From an uncultured Anaerolineaceae bacterium (GTDB lineage Bacteria; Chloroflexota; Anaerolineae; Promineifilales; Promineifilaceae), in contig CALBTC010000151.1 in NCBI GenBank assembly GCA_937967805.1, positions 1-18,697 of the forward strand: a DNA stretch of 18,697 nucleotides, read 5' to 3'. Position numbers and translations under genes: made by a program. The notes below the pieces were generated by a model. The model made no database searches, was not told where the DNA came from, and saw only the letters and a list, made by a program, of their open reading frames with translations. Below, one piece after another: positions 7,255-14,072 of this stretch (its first letter is position 1; every line of letters begins with the position of its first letter).

Positions 7255-8283
7255 CTATGGTTCCCACTGAAAATGAACCAGCGTGCCGAGATAATATTGC
7301 CCTTGCCACCGCTCCAGGCCAATCACCCAGCTCCCCCAATTCAACTCGGCAAACTCTTCCGTTCCGGGGCGATAAAACGAGTAGTAGTTGATGGGTGCGT
7401 AGCCATCGGGTAAAACGACGAAGCCGGCGGTGCCGCCGTGCAAAATCTCGTTGCAGGCCGATTCTGTTGCCGGCAAAAAGTCTGTTTGCAGGCGGGGCAG
7501 CAGAATTTCTGCCGGCGTGCCGATGATGGCTTCGCCGCTGCCGGCGGCGGCGCCCCAATTGTAGCTGGTTGCGTCACTGAACAAACCCTGATTATCCAAA
7601 CGCGTTTCCGCCTCGTGCCAGAGCAGGCGCACGCGCAGGCCGCGCTCTGGGTGGATAAGCTGGGACATGAGGGCGTCGTCCCGGTTGGTTACGGCCGTTT
7701 CCAACCGATCCAGCAGTTGCAAAACGGCCGTATCCCCACAAAATACATCCTCCGGCACAAACTGGGTCAAAAAGCGGCTGTTTACCCAGCCGGCCAGCCC
7801 GCCACGCTGAATAGGAACCCAGGTGGAGCCGGCCACCAATTGGCCGCTGCCGGTAATTTGAATGTCGGCGGCGTCGGGCGGCAGCTCACCGACAATGCCA
7901 AAACTCACACCAGGGCCGGAACGCACGTTGAGCACGTCGTTTGGCTCCACAAAAACGACGGCGTAGCTGGCTTGTTGATCGCTGCTGTTGGCAATGGGGG
8001 TGTTGGTGGCGGGAACGGCCTGCCCTGAGCCTGTCGAAGGGGCCGTTGCTGTGGGCGCATCAGTCGGGGTTGTGGTGGAAGCATGGGTAGCGGTGCTGGT
8101 GGGAACGGCCGTTGGTTCTGGCGAAGCCGTTTCAGTCGCCACAGCTTCTAACGCCGCTGGCTCCGTGGGCAGTGCCAGCGTCGGTGCCGGTGTAGGCACC
8201 TCGGCACCGCCACAGGCCGCTGCCAGCAAAAGCAAACTTAGGCCAAACCAATGCCCCATGTTTATAGATGATTTAAAACGCAT
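7255..8283 (-). CDS. lipoprotein with Pro/Thr/Ala linker and SH3b domain
   Basis: The 342-residue product starts (ATG 8283-8281, with GGAG close upstream) with a basic N-terminus, a hydrophobic run GLSLLLLAAAC and a lipobox-like Cys. A Thr/Pro/Ala-rich linker of about 80 residues follows, then a bacterial SH3 domain of about 65 residues (VLNVRSGPGVSFGIVGELP ... GWVNSRFL), which usually binds cell-wall peptide or other peptidoglycan features. The last 150 or so residues match nothing I recognise. An in-frame alternative ATG at 8304 lacks a ribosome binding site. The linker contains a 19-bp dispersed-repeat word (8023-8041) read in frame as PSTGSGQ. It lies 37 bp after ychF and 18 bp before the DinB-like gene. 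Confidence 0.8.
   Translation of the reverse strand: MRFKSSINMGHWFGLSLLLLAAACGGAEVPTPAPTLALPTEPAALEAVATETASPEPTAVPTSTATHASTTTPTDAPTATAPSTGSGQAVPATNTPIANSSDQQASYAVVFVEPNDVLNVRSGPGVSFGIVGELPPDAADIQITGSGQLVAGSTWVPIQRGGLAGWVNSRFLTQFVPEDVFCGDTAVLQLLDRLETAVTNRDDALMSQLIHPERGLRVRLLWHEAETRLDNQGLFSDATSYNWGAAAGSGEAIIGTPAEILLPRLQTDFLPATESACNEILHGGTAGFVVLPDGYAPINYYSFYRPGTEEFAELNWGSWVIGLERWQGQYYLGTLVHFQWEP
8023..8041 (-). repeat. dispersed repeat word inside the lipoprotein linker
   Basis: The minus strand reads CCCTTCGACAGGCTCAGGG, an imperfect palindrome (CCCT...AGGG ends, interior TCGA and GCTC) that I recognise as a widespread dispersed repeat word in several bacterial phyla. It lies in frame within the Pro/Thr-rich linker of the SH3b lipoprotein and encodes STGSGQ, a sequence unlike the surrounding PTAT-type linker. 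Confidence 0.65.
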
Positions 8284-8340
8284 TCTCTCCGGCCAATGAT
8301 GCATGACAGAGTGGCATCACGTTTCACGCATCACTAAAAA

Positions 8341-9429
8341 CTAAATGTTAAACTTTATGTTAATCACATCGCCGTCCTGCACGATGTAGGTTTTGCCTTC
8401 CTGGCGCAGCTTGCCGGCGCTGCGCGCCTGGGCCAGGCTGCCCAATGCTACCAGATCATCGTAGGCCACCGTTTCGGCGCGGATAAACCCTTTGGCCAGA
8501 TCGGTGTGGATGGCGGCGGCAGCCTCTACGGCCGTTGCCCCCCGCTTTATTGTCCAGGCCCGCACTTCATCCTCACCCACGGTGAAAAACGAATGCAGCC
8601 CCATCAAATCATAGCTCAAGCCAATGACGCGATCCAGACTGAGTTCGGTGACGCCGTACTCTTCCATGAACATTTCCAGCGATTCGGTGTCACCGGCGGC
8701 GCTGAGCTGCGCCAGCTCCATCTCCAGCTTGCCGCGCAAATTGGCCACCACGGTCTTGGGATGATCGTAGTCGAGGCTTACTTCTTCCTGGTCATCGCCA
8801 ATGTTGATGAGCACAACGACCGGTTTGAGGGTAAGCAGGCTGTAGCCGCGCAGCATTTTCTCCTGCTCATCCGTGAGATCGAGGCTGCGTAACGGCCGTT
8901 CCTCGCTTAGCGTTTCATTCAGTTTCTGGAACAGCGCCAGCTCTGCCTGCGCCGCCCCTTTGTCTTTGGTGGCCCCTTTGCGCAGGCCATCTTCAATCTT
9001 CTCGATGCGCCGCTCGACCACACCCAAATCATTCAGCAAAAATTCGGTGTCCAAAATTTCCAGGTCACGCACCGGGTCTACGCTGCCATCGGGATGCGGC
9101 ACCAGGTCCGACGCAAAAGCGCGCACCACGTGGACAAAGCCATCCAGTCCGGACAGATGGTTGAGCAGCTCGCCGCTCATGCCGCCGCCTTCGTTGGCCC
9201 CCTTTTTGATGCCGGCGATGTCGGTATAGGTGATTTTGGCGTAGGTAACTTTCTTGGGGTTAAACATCCTGGTTAAGACGTCCACCCGTTCATCGTATAC
9301 ATCGACAACGGCCGTTTGCACATCAAAACGGCCGCCCACGCTCTGCCCGGTGGGGGCATCCCCTTTGGTCAGCGCGTTGAAAATGGTGGTCTTGCCACTG
9401 CCGGGCAGCCCAATAATCCCTAGTTTCAT
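8341..9429 (-). CDS. ychF: YchF/OLA1-family P-loop GTPase/ATPase (divergent)
   Basis: The 362-residue length equals that of YchF, a ribosome-associated Obg-class NTPase linked to oxidative stress. Motifs are the P-loop GLPGSGKTT (7-15), switch II DIAGIKKGANEGGG (70-83), the family stretch VDPVRDLEILDTEFLLNDLGVVERR (about 117-141, cited by its ends), N-I-G-D-D at 209-213 where G4 is expected, and a C-terminal TGS domain ending in DGDVINIKFN. The P-loop differs from the classical NVGKST and the G4 from the NxxE of YchF, so this is a divergent branch and nucleotide preference is open. An AGGA site lies 6 nt before the ATG. It follows the jelly-roll lipoprotein on the same strand after 112 bp. 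Confidence 0.85.
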   Translation of the reverse strand: MKLGIIGLPGSGKTTIFNALTKGDAPTGQSVGGRFDVQTAVVDVYDERVDVLTRMFNPKKVTYAKITYTDIAGIKKGANEGGGMSGELLNHLSGLDGFVHVVRAFASDLVPHPDGSVDPVRDLEILDTEFLLNDLGVVERRIEKIEDGLRKGATKDKGAAQAELALFQKLNETLSEERPLRSLDLTDEQEKMLRGYSLLTLKPVVVLINIGDDQEEVSLDYDHPKTVVANLRGKLEMELAQLSAAGDTESLEMFMEEYGVTELSLDRVIGLSYDLMGLHSFFTVGEDEVRAWTIKRGATAVEAAAAIHTDLAKGFIRAETVAYDDLVALGSLAQARSAGKLRQEGKTYIVQDGDVINIKFNI

Positions 9430-9498
9430 AACCTATCCTGGATGAGCCGAAACGTAAGAGGTTTTTATCAGCAGATTACGCAGAAATTTCCTCGAATT

Positions 9499-9524
9499 TC
9501 TCTGCGCCTCCGCATCTCTGCGTT
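9499..9524 (+). repeat. CTCTGCG-type repeat, copy in antisense orientation to neighbours
   Basis: This 26-bp stretch differs at a single base from the reverse complement of 15173-15198. It lies in the gap between the lipoprotein stop (9542) and the ychF start (9429), about 70 nt from the latter, and reads on the plus strand while both neighbours are on the minus strand. A flanking ATTACGCAG word (about 9475-9483) is another common companion word. Confidence 0.6.
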
Positions 9525-9541
9525 GGCTTTTTTCAATAGAT

Positions 9542-10543
9542 TCAATTCTCGATTCGCTGCAAAGACCAATCGTCAAGGAAGAAACCGTTGCTGGCCAGGG
9601 CATAGCGTCCACGAATGCCTACACCTATGCGTACCGTCTGCGCGGTATCAATGGTGAAACTATGTTGGAAGGTGCCCCACACGCCGAAGCGGGCAAAGGT
9701 CAGCCAGCCGGTGCCTCCGCCGGGCGTAATAAAGCGTACTTCACCGGCGTTCGGGTCGCCAGAAAACTGCTTGCCGCCTTCATAACTGGTTACCAGGTCC
9801 GGAAAGATGTACACAGTAAAAACATAAGTGCCCGGTTCTAAGGCAATATCCTGCAGCAGCCTCATGCTGATGGGGCCATTCCCCTTAAACGCTTTAATCG
9901 TGTAATCTCCGTGCCGGATAAACAAGTCGCGCTCATTTTCGGGGAGCTGGAAGTAGGGCAAAACGCGCGTCTCTGGTGGAAACCAGATGTCCCATTCTTC
10001 CCCGCCAAATCCGGTGGGGCCGGTATCGTATTCCATGGTCCAGCCGTTGGGCAGCTGGAATTCCGGTGCACCAAACATATTGTACCAACCCCCTTCAAAG
10101 GAACCGTTGACCAACAGGTTACCGCTCAAAACCGGCTCGGCCGGCGTGGTGGGCGGCGGTGGTGGTTGGGTGTTTACCGGGGCGGCGGTGGCCGGTACCT
10201 GGGTGGGAGCGGCCGTTTCCGTTGGCGGTGCTGTTTCTGTGGGAATGGGCGTGCTGGTTGGCGGGGGTGTGCTCGTTGGCGGGGGCGGCGCTGTAGGGGC
10301 CACAGTGGCCGTTTCTATAGTCTCGGTAGGCGTCGGCGGCAGTGTCGGTTCTGCGGTAGCTTGGGCAACTTCCACGGCGGCGGTGATGGGGGCCTGGGCG
10401 GTGACGGTGAGGGAGACGGCCGTGTCCACCGTGGCCTGTACGTCTACTGTCGGCGTCTCCGGTTCGCTTTGGCAAGCTACCAATCCTAGCAACAGCGTAA
10501 TTAGCAACAGCCATTGGCTGTAAATCAATTGTTTTCCCTTCAC
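9542..10543 (-). CDS. lipoprotein with Pro/Thr linker and carbohydrate-binding-like C-terminus
   Basis: The 333-residue product starts at GTG 10543-10541, with a GGAGG site at 10550-10554, 6 nt upstream. A TTG at 10636 has no such support. A signal with the lipobox LVAC (C24) is followed by about 110 residues rich in Pro, Thr and Ala. The C-terminal domain of about 190 residues begins NLLVNGSFEGGWYN and contains LPNGWTMEYD. Openings of the form NGsFE...P.GW are typical of jelly-roll carbohydrate-binding modules (CBM4/9-like), and the end LASNGFFLDDWSL fits a final beta strand. The ligand is unknown. It is probably an exposed surface protein. Confidence 0.75.
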   Translation of the reverse strand: MKGKQLIYSQWLLLITLLLGLVACQSEPETPTVDVQATVDTAVSLTVTAQAPITAAVEVAQATAEPTLPPTPTETIETATVAPTAPPPPTSTPPPTSTPIPTETAPPTETAAPTQVPATAAPVNTQPPPPPTTPAEPVLSGNLLVNGSFEGGWYNMFGAPEFQLPNGWTMEYDTGPTGFGGEEWDIWFPPETRVLPYFQLPENERDLFIRHGDYTIKAFKGNGPISMRLLQDIALEPGTYVFTVYIFPDLVTSYEGGKQFSGDPNAGEVRFITPGGGTGWLTFARFGVWGTFQHSFTIDTAQTVRIGVGIRGRYALASNGFFLDDWSLQRIEN

Positions 10544-10587
10544 GACAATCCTCCAGTTCAATCCGGTTACACGCTTAACAAAGAATA

Positions 10588-10637
10588 ATGGGTAACACGC
10601 TGCCCTGTTGGACCCAGTTACCCATCTGTGTAACACA
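10588..10637. repeat. dyads in the divergent lipoprotein / R2lox control region
   Basis: ATGGGTAAC (10588-10596) and GTTACCCAT (10617-10625) form a perfect 9-bp inverted repeat with a 20-nt spacer. Two bases later comes the 11-bp palindrome TGTGTAACACA (10627-10637). The word GTAACAC or GTTACAC occurs three times between 10565 and 10637. On the minus strand the larger dyad would form a hairpin in the leader of the lipoprotein mRNA. It could be an operator cluster or an RNA element; no known regulator is assigned. Confidence 0.5.
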
Positions 10638-10765
10638 TCTTTTAATGGAATGAACGGTGCGAATTGTATGCAGGTGAGTTTGAATTAGCAAATTGAGGGG
10701 GAGAAAATTTTTTGCATTGGGCAACAACAGGATAAACTTGACCTACAACTTCAAAGGAGCTAATG

Positions 10766-11665
10766 ATGACCCACCAACAATTTCTCACCACCAGCAGTGG
10801 CTTACAGCGGCACATTCCACCGATGCGTCTTTATGAAAAAGCAAAGCGGCTGGGGATTTGGAACCCCAGCGACATTGACCTGGCGCAAGACAAGGCAGAC
10901 TGGCAGCGGCTTGAACCACAAGAGCAAGATTTACTGTTGCGCCTGACGGCCATGTTCCAGGCGGGCGAAGAAGCGGTGACGCTGGATCTGCTGCCGCTCA
11001 TCCTGGCTATTGCCCAGGAAGGCCGCCTGGAAGAGGAGATGTTCCTTACCACATTTTTATTTGAAGAGGCCAAGCATACCGACTTCTTCAACCGCTTTTT
11101 GGTAGAAGTGGTGCAGGCTGACCCCGATTTAAGCCATTACCACACCGAAAATTACCATGCCGTCTTTTACCAGGCATTGCCCCAGGCGCTGCGCGCTCTG
11201 CAAGCCGACGCTTCCCCTGCCGCCCAGGTGCGCGCCTCCGTCACCTACAACATGATCGTGGAAGGCGTTTTGGCCGAAACGGGCTACCACGCTTACTTCA
11301 CCGTGATGCAGCAAAACAACATCCTGCCCGGCGTGCGGCAAGGCATCCGGCTCCTCCAGCAAGATGAATCGCGCCACATCGCCTACGGCATCTTCCTGCT
11401 CTCACGGCTCGTCGCCGCCGATGATGGGCTGTGGGAAGTGCTGGAAGAAACAATGAATGAGCTGCTTCCGCCAGCCTTGGGCGTGGTCGGAGACGCTTTT
11501 GCTTGCTACGAGGTAATGCCTTTTGGCCTGGAGGAATCGGTTTTCACCGACTATGCACTGAACCAGTTCCAGAAACGGGTGGAGCGGCTGGAAAAGGCGC
11601 GCGGTGCATCGCTAGACGAGATTTACCGCGTGACACAGCGGGCTATTGATGAGAATGACAGTTAG
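10766..11665 (+). CDS. R2-like ligand-binding oxidase (R2lox), Mn/Fe ferritin-like
   Basis: This is a ferritin-fold oxidase related to class I ribonucleotide reductase R2 but without reductase function. R2lox proteins assemble a Mn/Fe cluster, bind a long-chain fatty acid and form a Val-Tyr ether crosslink. The 299-residue product keeps the metal ligands in AGEEAVTLDLLP, EEAKHTDFF, VEGVLAETGY and DESRHIAYG. The crosslink residues are also present: Val in EEAVT (71) and Tyr in TYNMIVEG (161). The physiological substrate is unknown. Two adjacent ATGs occur (10763, 10766); AGGAG at 10755-10759 is 6 nt from the second, which I chose. The gene is divergent from the lipoprotein. A hairpin follows the stop. 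Confidence 0.93.
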   Translation: MTHQQFLTTSSGLQRHIPPMRLYEKAKRLGIWNPSDIDLAQDKADWQRLEPQEQDLLLRLTAMFQAGEEAVTLDLLPLILAIAQEGRLEEEMFLTTFLFEEAKHTDFFNRFLVEVVQADPDLSHYHTENYHAVFYQALPQALRALQADASPAAQVRASVTYNMIVEGVLAETGYHAYFTVMQQNNILPGVRQGIRLLQQDESRHIAYGIFLLSRLVAADDGLWEVLEETMNELLPPALGVVGDAFACYEVMPFGLEESVFTDYALNQFQKRVERLEKARGASLDEIYRVTQRAIDENDS

Positions 11666-11674
11666 ATCTACCAG

Positions 11675-11703
11675 GTGCAACGCACTTTGGAAGCGCGTCG
11701 CAC
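11675..11703 (+). repeat. imperfect inverted repeat after R2lox
   Basis: GTGCAACGCACTT (11675-11687) and AAGCGCGTCGCAC (11691-11703) pair at 11 of 13 positions, the two exceptions being A-C oppositions, around a 3-nt loop. It begins 9 bp after the R2lox stop. There is no T-run, so it is a weak terminator candidate. The GTGCGACGCACTT-like word looks like a dispersed palindromic repeat. Confidence 0.5.
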
Positions 11704-11744
11704 TTAAGATAGATGCAATTGCAACAAATTTTAAGGTTGGATTG

Positions 11745-11774
11745 TTGACGGCCGTTCCCCCAATTTTCTATAAT
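11745..11774 (+). promoter_or_regulatory. strong sigma70-type promoter of the structured RNA
   Basis: TTGACG (11745-11750) and a consensus TATAAT (11769-11774) are separated by 18 bp. This is the best sigma70-type promoter in the window. The -35 box overlaps a copy of the ACGGCCGT palindrome (11748-11755). The predicted start is near A11781. No protein gene on this strand follows before convergent genes; the structured RNA begins here. Confidence 0.75.
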
Positions 11775-11780
11775 GCAACC

Positions 11781-11989
11781 ATACTGAAGCCATATCACCC
11801 CGGATGACACCGTAGACTGGCCAGGGAATAGGCACTTTTGAAATCTCCACTCGTGAGCCTGCTTGCTTCCGCAGCAGTTACCACCCAGGAAGCCAACACC
11901 TGTCATTGGCCACGATGAGATTCACCAACATAAGGCTGCTGAAACTTGTGCTATTCCAGGTCTACCGTCCCTCTCCGGGGTTTCTTTTT
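11781..11989 (+). ncRNA. free-standing structured RNA, 6S-RNA-like architecture
   Basis: The predicted transcript runs from the promoter start to the T-run TTTCTTTTT (11981-11989), about 209 nt. By hand it folds into one long interrupted hairpin. CCCCGGA (11798-11804) pairs with TCCGGGG (11974-11980), GTAGAC (11812-11817) with GTCTAC (11960-11965), and GGAATA plus GCAC (11825-11835, one bulged G) with GTGCTATTCC (11948-11957). Then AATCTC (11842-11847) pairs with GAGATT (11917-11922), CGTG-A-GCC (11852-11859) with GGCCACG (11908-11914), and GCTTCC (11865-11870) with GGAAGC (11888-11893). The last pairing closes a 17-nt apical loop. The asymmetric central bubble (6 nt against 25 nt), the closing stem on a terminator and the size resemble 6S RNA. 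No 6S sequence signature is claimed. tmRNA, RNase P and SRP RNA signatures are absent. The next gene is convergent, so it is not a leader. Confidence 0.72.
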
Positions 11990-12007
11990 GCCAACTGCAC
12001 AACTGTC

Positions 12008-12027
12008 ATTCCCGCGAAGGCGGGAAT
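12008..12027. repeat. ATTCCCGC hairpin repeat (dRS3-like)
   Basis: ATTCCCGC (12008-12015) and GCGGGAAT (12020-12027) are perfect 8-bp arms around GAAG. The form is like the ATTCCC-N-GGGAAT dispersed repeat known from Neisseria (dRS3) and seen in other genomes. It lies between the structured RNA and the convergent peptidase gene. Confidence 0.65.
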
Positions 12028-12057
12028 CCACGACGCCCGACAAAGAATCCTCATGGT

Positions 12058-13164
12058 TCAACGATTGTACCCGCGCATCACCTTAACCACCTCCTCTGCC
12101 GGTAAGCCAAAACACGTATTGCCATCTCGCCCCACTACCGTGTGGGCCATCAGCAAGCTGTTGTAGATGGCTTCTTCTACCGCTTCGATGACGGCCAGAG
12201 AAAAAAGGCTCATGATGGGTTGCTCGTAAACGGCCGTTTGCCCCACCACCAACTTCTCCGGCCGGTCCGGTACCCGATTAGCCGTGCTAAAAGCAATGAC
12301 AAAATCCCCGCTGCCACCGTGGCCGGTGCTGCCCGTCCGCGCCAGACCAAATGCCACGCGCCGGCACAAGCGCCCCAACTGTCGCGCATCCAGCGGTGCA
12401 TCCGTGGCCAAAACGATCATGATCGAGCCGTCTTCCGGGCGCTCAGGCGTAGGCGGCTGAAGATGCAATCCCACCGGCACCCCGGCAATCGTCAGCTCCT
12501 CGGGACGGCCGAAATTGCTCTGCACCAACACCCCAACCGTGAAGTTTTGGCCGCGCTCCGGCAGCACCCGGCTCGCCGTGCCGATGCCCCCTTTCCAACC
12601 ATAGCAGCTCGTTCCCGTGCCGGCGCCAACCACACCTTCGGCTACCGGGCCGGTAGAAGCATCGGCCAGGGCCATCCGCACTTCCGGCAGGCCGATGGGC
12701 CGCGCCTGCATGTCGCTCAAAAAGCCGTCGCTGGTTTCGCCCACCAGTGGATTGACGCTGGCATACCCCTGCCGTCCCGTCGCAGCAAAGCCCAGGCCAA
12801 CGTGCGGGTTTTGCTCAATGGCGATGGTCATCAGCGCGTCGGCGACGCGGGGCACGTTCAGGGTGCCGGTAAGGGCAATCGGCGTTTCGATGTTGCCCAG
12901 CTCGCGGACCTGTTCAAAGCCGGCCACCTTGCCGAAACCGTTGATGGTGTGAACGGCCGCAACCACCTTCTCTTCATACAAATTGCCCTGGTGCGGCAAA
13001 ATCACCGTCACGCCAGTGCGAAACGGCCCGCTGCCCGTCCACTCTCCCTCCCCCTCAATTAGCGTAAAGTGACCCACCGCCACTCCGGCCACATCGGTGA
13101 TGCCATTGTGCGGCCCGGTGGGGAGTTGGCTCTGGTAAATGTCTAGTTCGCGTATTCTGGGCAT
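12058..13164 (-). CDS. P1-family (S58, DmpA-like) aminopeptidase
   Basis: The 368-residue product belongs to the DmpA/S58 family of N-terminal nucleophile peptidases, which mature by self-cleavage between Gly and Ser and release N-terminal D- or L-amino acids from small peptides. The conserved GITDVAGVAVGH (about 21-32), GAGTGTSCYGWKGGIGTASR (about 180-199) and GSIMIVLATDAPL are visible. The Gly-Ser in the last motif (about 246-247) is the likely cleavage point, with Ser as nucleophile. The ATG at 13164-13162 is chosen because AGGAG lies 6 nt upstream. A TTG 21 nt further upstream is less likely. It follows the racemase-family gene after 96 bp containing a leader repeat. The two neighbours suggest a possible link to D-amino acid metabolism, which is inference only. 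Confidence 0.9.
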   Translation of the reverse strand: MPRIRELDIYQSQLPTGPHNGITDVAGVAVGHFTLIEGEGEWTGSGPFRTGVTVILPHQGNLYEEKVVAAVHTINGFGKVAGFEQVRELGNIETPIALTGTLNVPRVADALMTIAIEQNPHVGLGFAATGRQGYASVNPLVGETSDGFLSDMQARPIGLPEVRMALADASTGPVAEGVVGAGTGTSCYGWKGGIGTASRVLPERGQNFTVGVLVQSNFGRPEELTIAGVPVGLHLQPPTPERPEDGSIMIVLATDAPLDARQLGRLCRRVAFGLARTGSTGHGGSGDFVIAFSTANRVPDRPEKLVVGQTAVYEQPIMSLFSLAVIEAVEEAIYNSLLMAHTVVGRDGNTCFGLPAEEVVKVMRGYNR

Positions 13165-13186
13165 AGGTTTCTCCTCTAAAAACAAA

Positions 13187-13213
13187 CCGCGGAGAACGCG
13201 GAGAACGCAGAGG
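13187..13213 (-). repeat. CTCTGCG-type leader repeat before the S58 peptidase gene
   Basis: Three tandem degenerate units (CTCTGCG, TCTCCGCG, TCTCCGCGG on the minus strand) end about 22 nt before the peptidase ATG, just upstream of its AGGAG site. Companion words of the form ATCTGYGNAATCTGCG occur at about 13228-13254, extending the repeat to nearly the whole gap. Confidence 0.6.
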
Positions 13214-13260
13214 AAAAGAGAAAAATAATCTGTGTAATCTGCGAAATCTGCGGATAAAAA

Positions 13261-14019
13261 TCACATTGGCTTTAGTTTGTTGGGATTGGCTTCACGGATG
13301 AGGGCACGAGCCAGGATGAGCGTGGGATCGATGAGAGGAAGGCCGGCGACAGCTAAATCATTGTAGGCCAGCGGCAGTTCGGTGCAGCCCAGAATGATCG
13401 CTTCAGCCCCGGCGTTTTTGAGCGTGTTGACGCCCAGCAGCAAATCTTCCTGCACCTGCTCGGTAACGAGACCGCGCGCTTTGAGACCGTAAATTGGATC
13501 GTAGATGGCCGGGTGGATTTTTTCAGTTTGCAAAGTGAGTGGGGGAAGAACGGCCGTAAATCCCAAAGGCTGCAACACATCGGCATACACGCCGGCCCGG
13601 TACGTTCCCGTTGTGGAAAGGACGCCGATTTTCCTCACGTCGGGCAGATTGCTGTGCAAAAAACGGCCGACTTCCTCAATCATGTGCAGCAGCAAAATAT
13701 CACAACTCGCAGCCGCCAGTTCCGCCCGGATCTGGTTAAAAATCCGCGGCGCGTGGGCCGTGTTGCAGGGGATGCCAACTACACCGGCCCCCATTTTGGC
13801 TAACTGCTTCACCTGCGCCGCCAGAGCAATCGCCGGATTTTGCGCCACCTGCCCCAGCAAAAACTCCGTACGGTCCACAATTTGATCCGGCTGCGACCAG
13901 TTTAGCACCGTCAGGTGGTCCTGATCCTTGTCCGCCACCGTTTGCGCCGCAATCTTGTTGAGCAAATCGATCCCGGCAAAAGGGCCTACGCCACCCACGA
14001 CGCCAATCCATTTTTCCAT
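13261..14019 (-). CDS. aspartate/glutamate racemase family protein
   Basis: The 252-residue product opens with EKWIGVVGGVGPFAG, the typical start of the Asp/Glu racemase family. It carries the two cysteines that act as acid and base in cofactor-independent racemases: C85 in GIPCNTAH and C212 in LGCTELPLA. The substrate could be aspartate, glutamate or a hydantoin-like compound; the GGVGP opening favours the aspartate racemase branch. The ATG at 14019-14017 is chosen from family length, since no ribosome binding site is evident before it. The upstream gap of 53 nt after fba is mostly a 13-bp inverted repeat, so the gene may be translated from the fba mRNA under some structural constraint. Confidence 0.85.
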   Translation of the reverse strand: MEKWIGVVGGVGPFAGIDLLNKIAAQTVADKDQDHLTVLNWSQPDQIVDRTEFLLGQVAQNPAIALAAQVKQLAKMGAGVVGIPCNTAHAPRIFNQIRAELAAASCDILLLHMIEEVGRFLHSNLPDVRKIGVLSTTGTYRAGVYADVLQPLGFTAVLPPLTLQTEKIHPAIYDPIYGLKARGLVTEQVQEDLLLGVNTLKNAGAEAIILGCTELPLAYNDLAVAGLPLIDPTLILARALIREANPNKLKPM

Positions 14020-14031
14020 ACGGCTGATGAA

Positions 14032-14066
14032 GAGACTGGAGATTTGAGACTCCAATCTCCAGTCTC
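14032..14066 (-). repeat. 13-bp perfect inverted repeat between fba and the racemase gene
   Basis: GAGACTGGAGATT (14032-14044) and AATCTCCAGTCTC (14054-14066) pair perfectly around a 9-nt loop. The word GAGACT or its complement also occurs inside the loop. It starts 13 nt before the racemase ATG and ends 6 nt from the fba stop, so it could weaken read-through or occlude translation initiation. Confidence 0.7.
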
Positions 14067-14072
14067 CAATCT

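Noticed and set aside
11781..11989. Assignment of the structured RNA to tmRNA, RNase P RNA or SRP RNA
   Set aside because: There is no tRNA-like end or tag frame, none of the conserved RNase P core words, and no SRP domain IV with its GGAAG-type loop in the right setting.
11863..12166. Two overlapping open frames (80 and 86 codons) downstream of the strong promoter
   Set aside because: No ribosome binding sites; composition is not protein-like, and both run through the folded RNA, its terminator and a hairpin repeat into the convergent gene.
12142..13062. 306-codon plus-strand open frame opposite the S58 peptidase gene
   Set aside because: It is antisense to a well-identified conserved gene and has no domain of its own. 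It is a by-product of GC-rich codon use.
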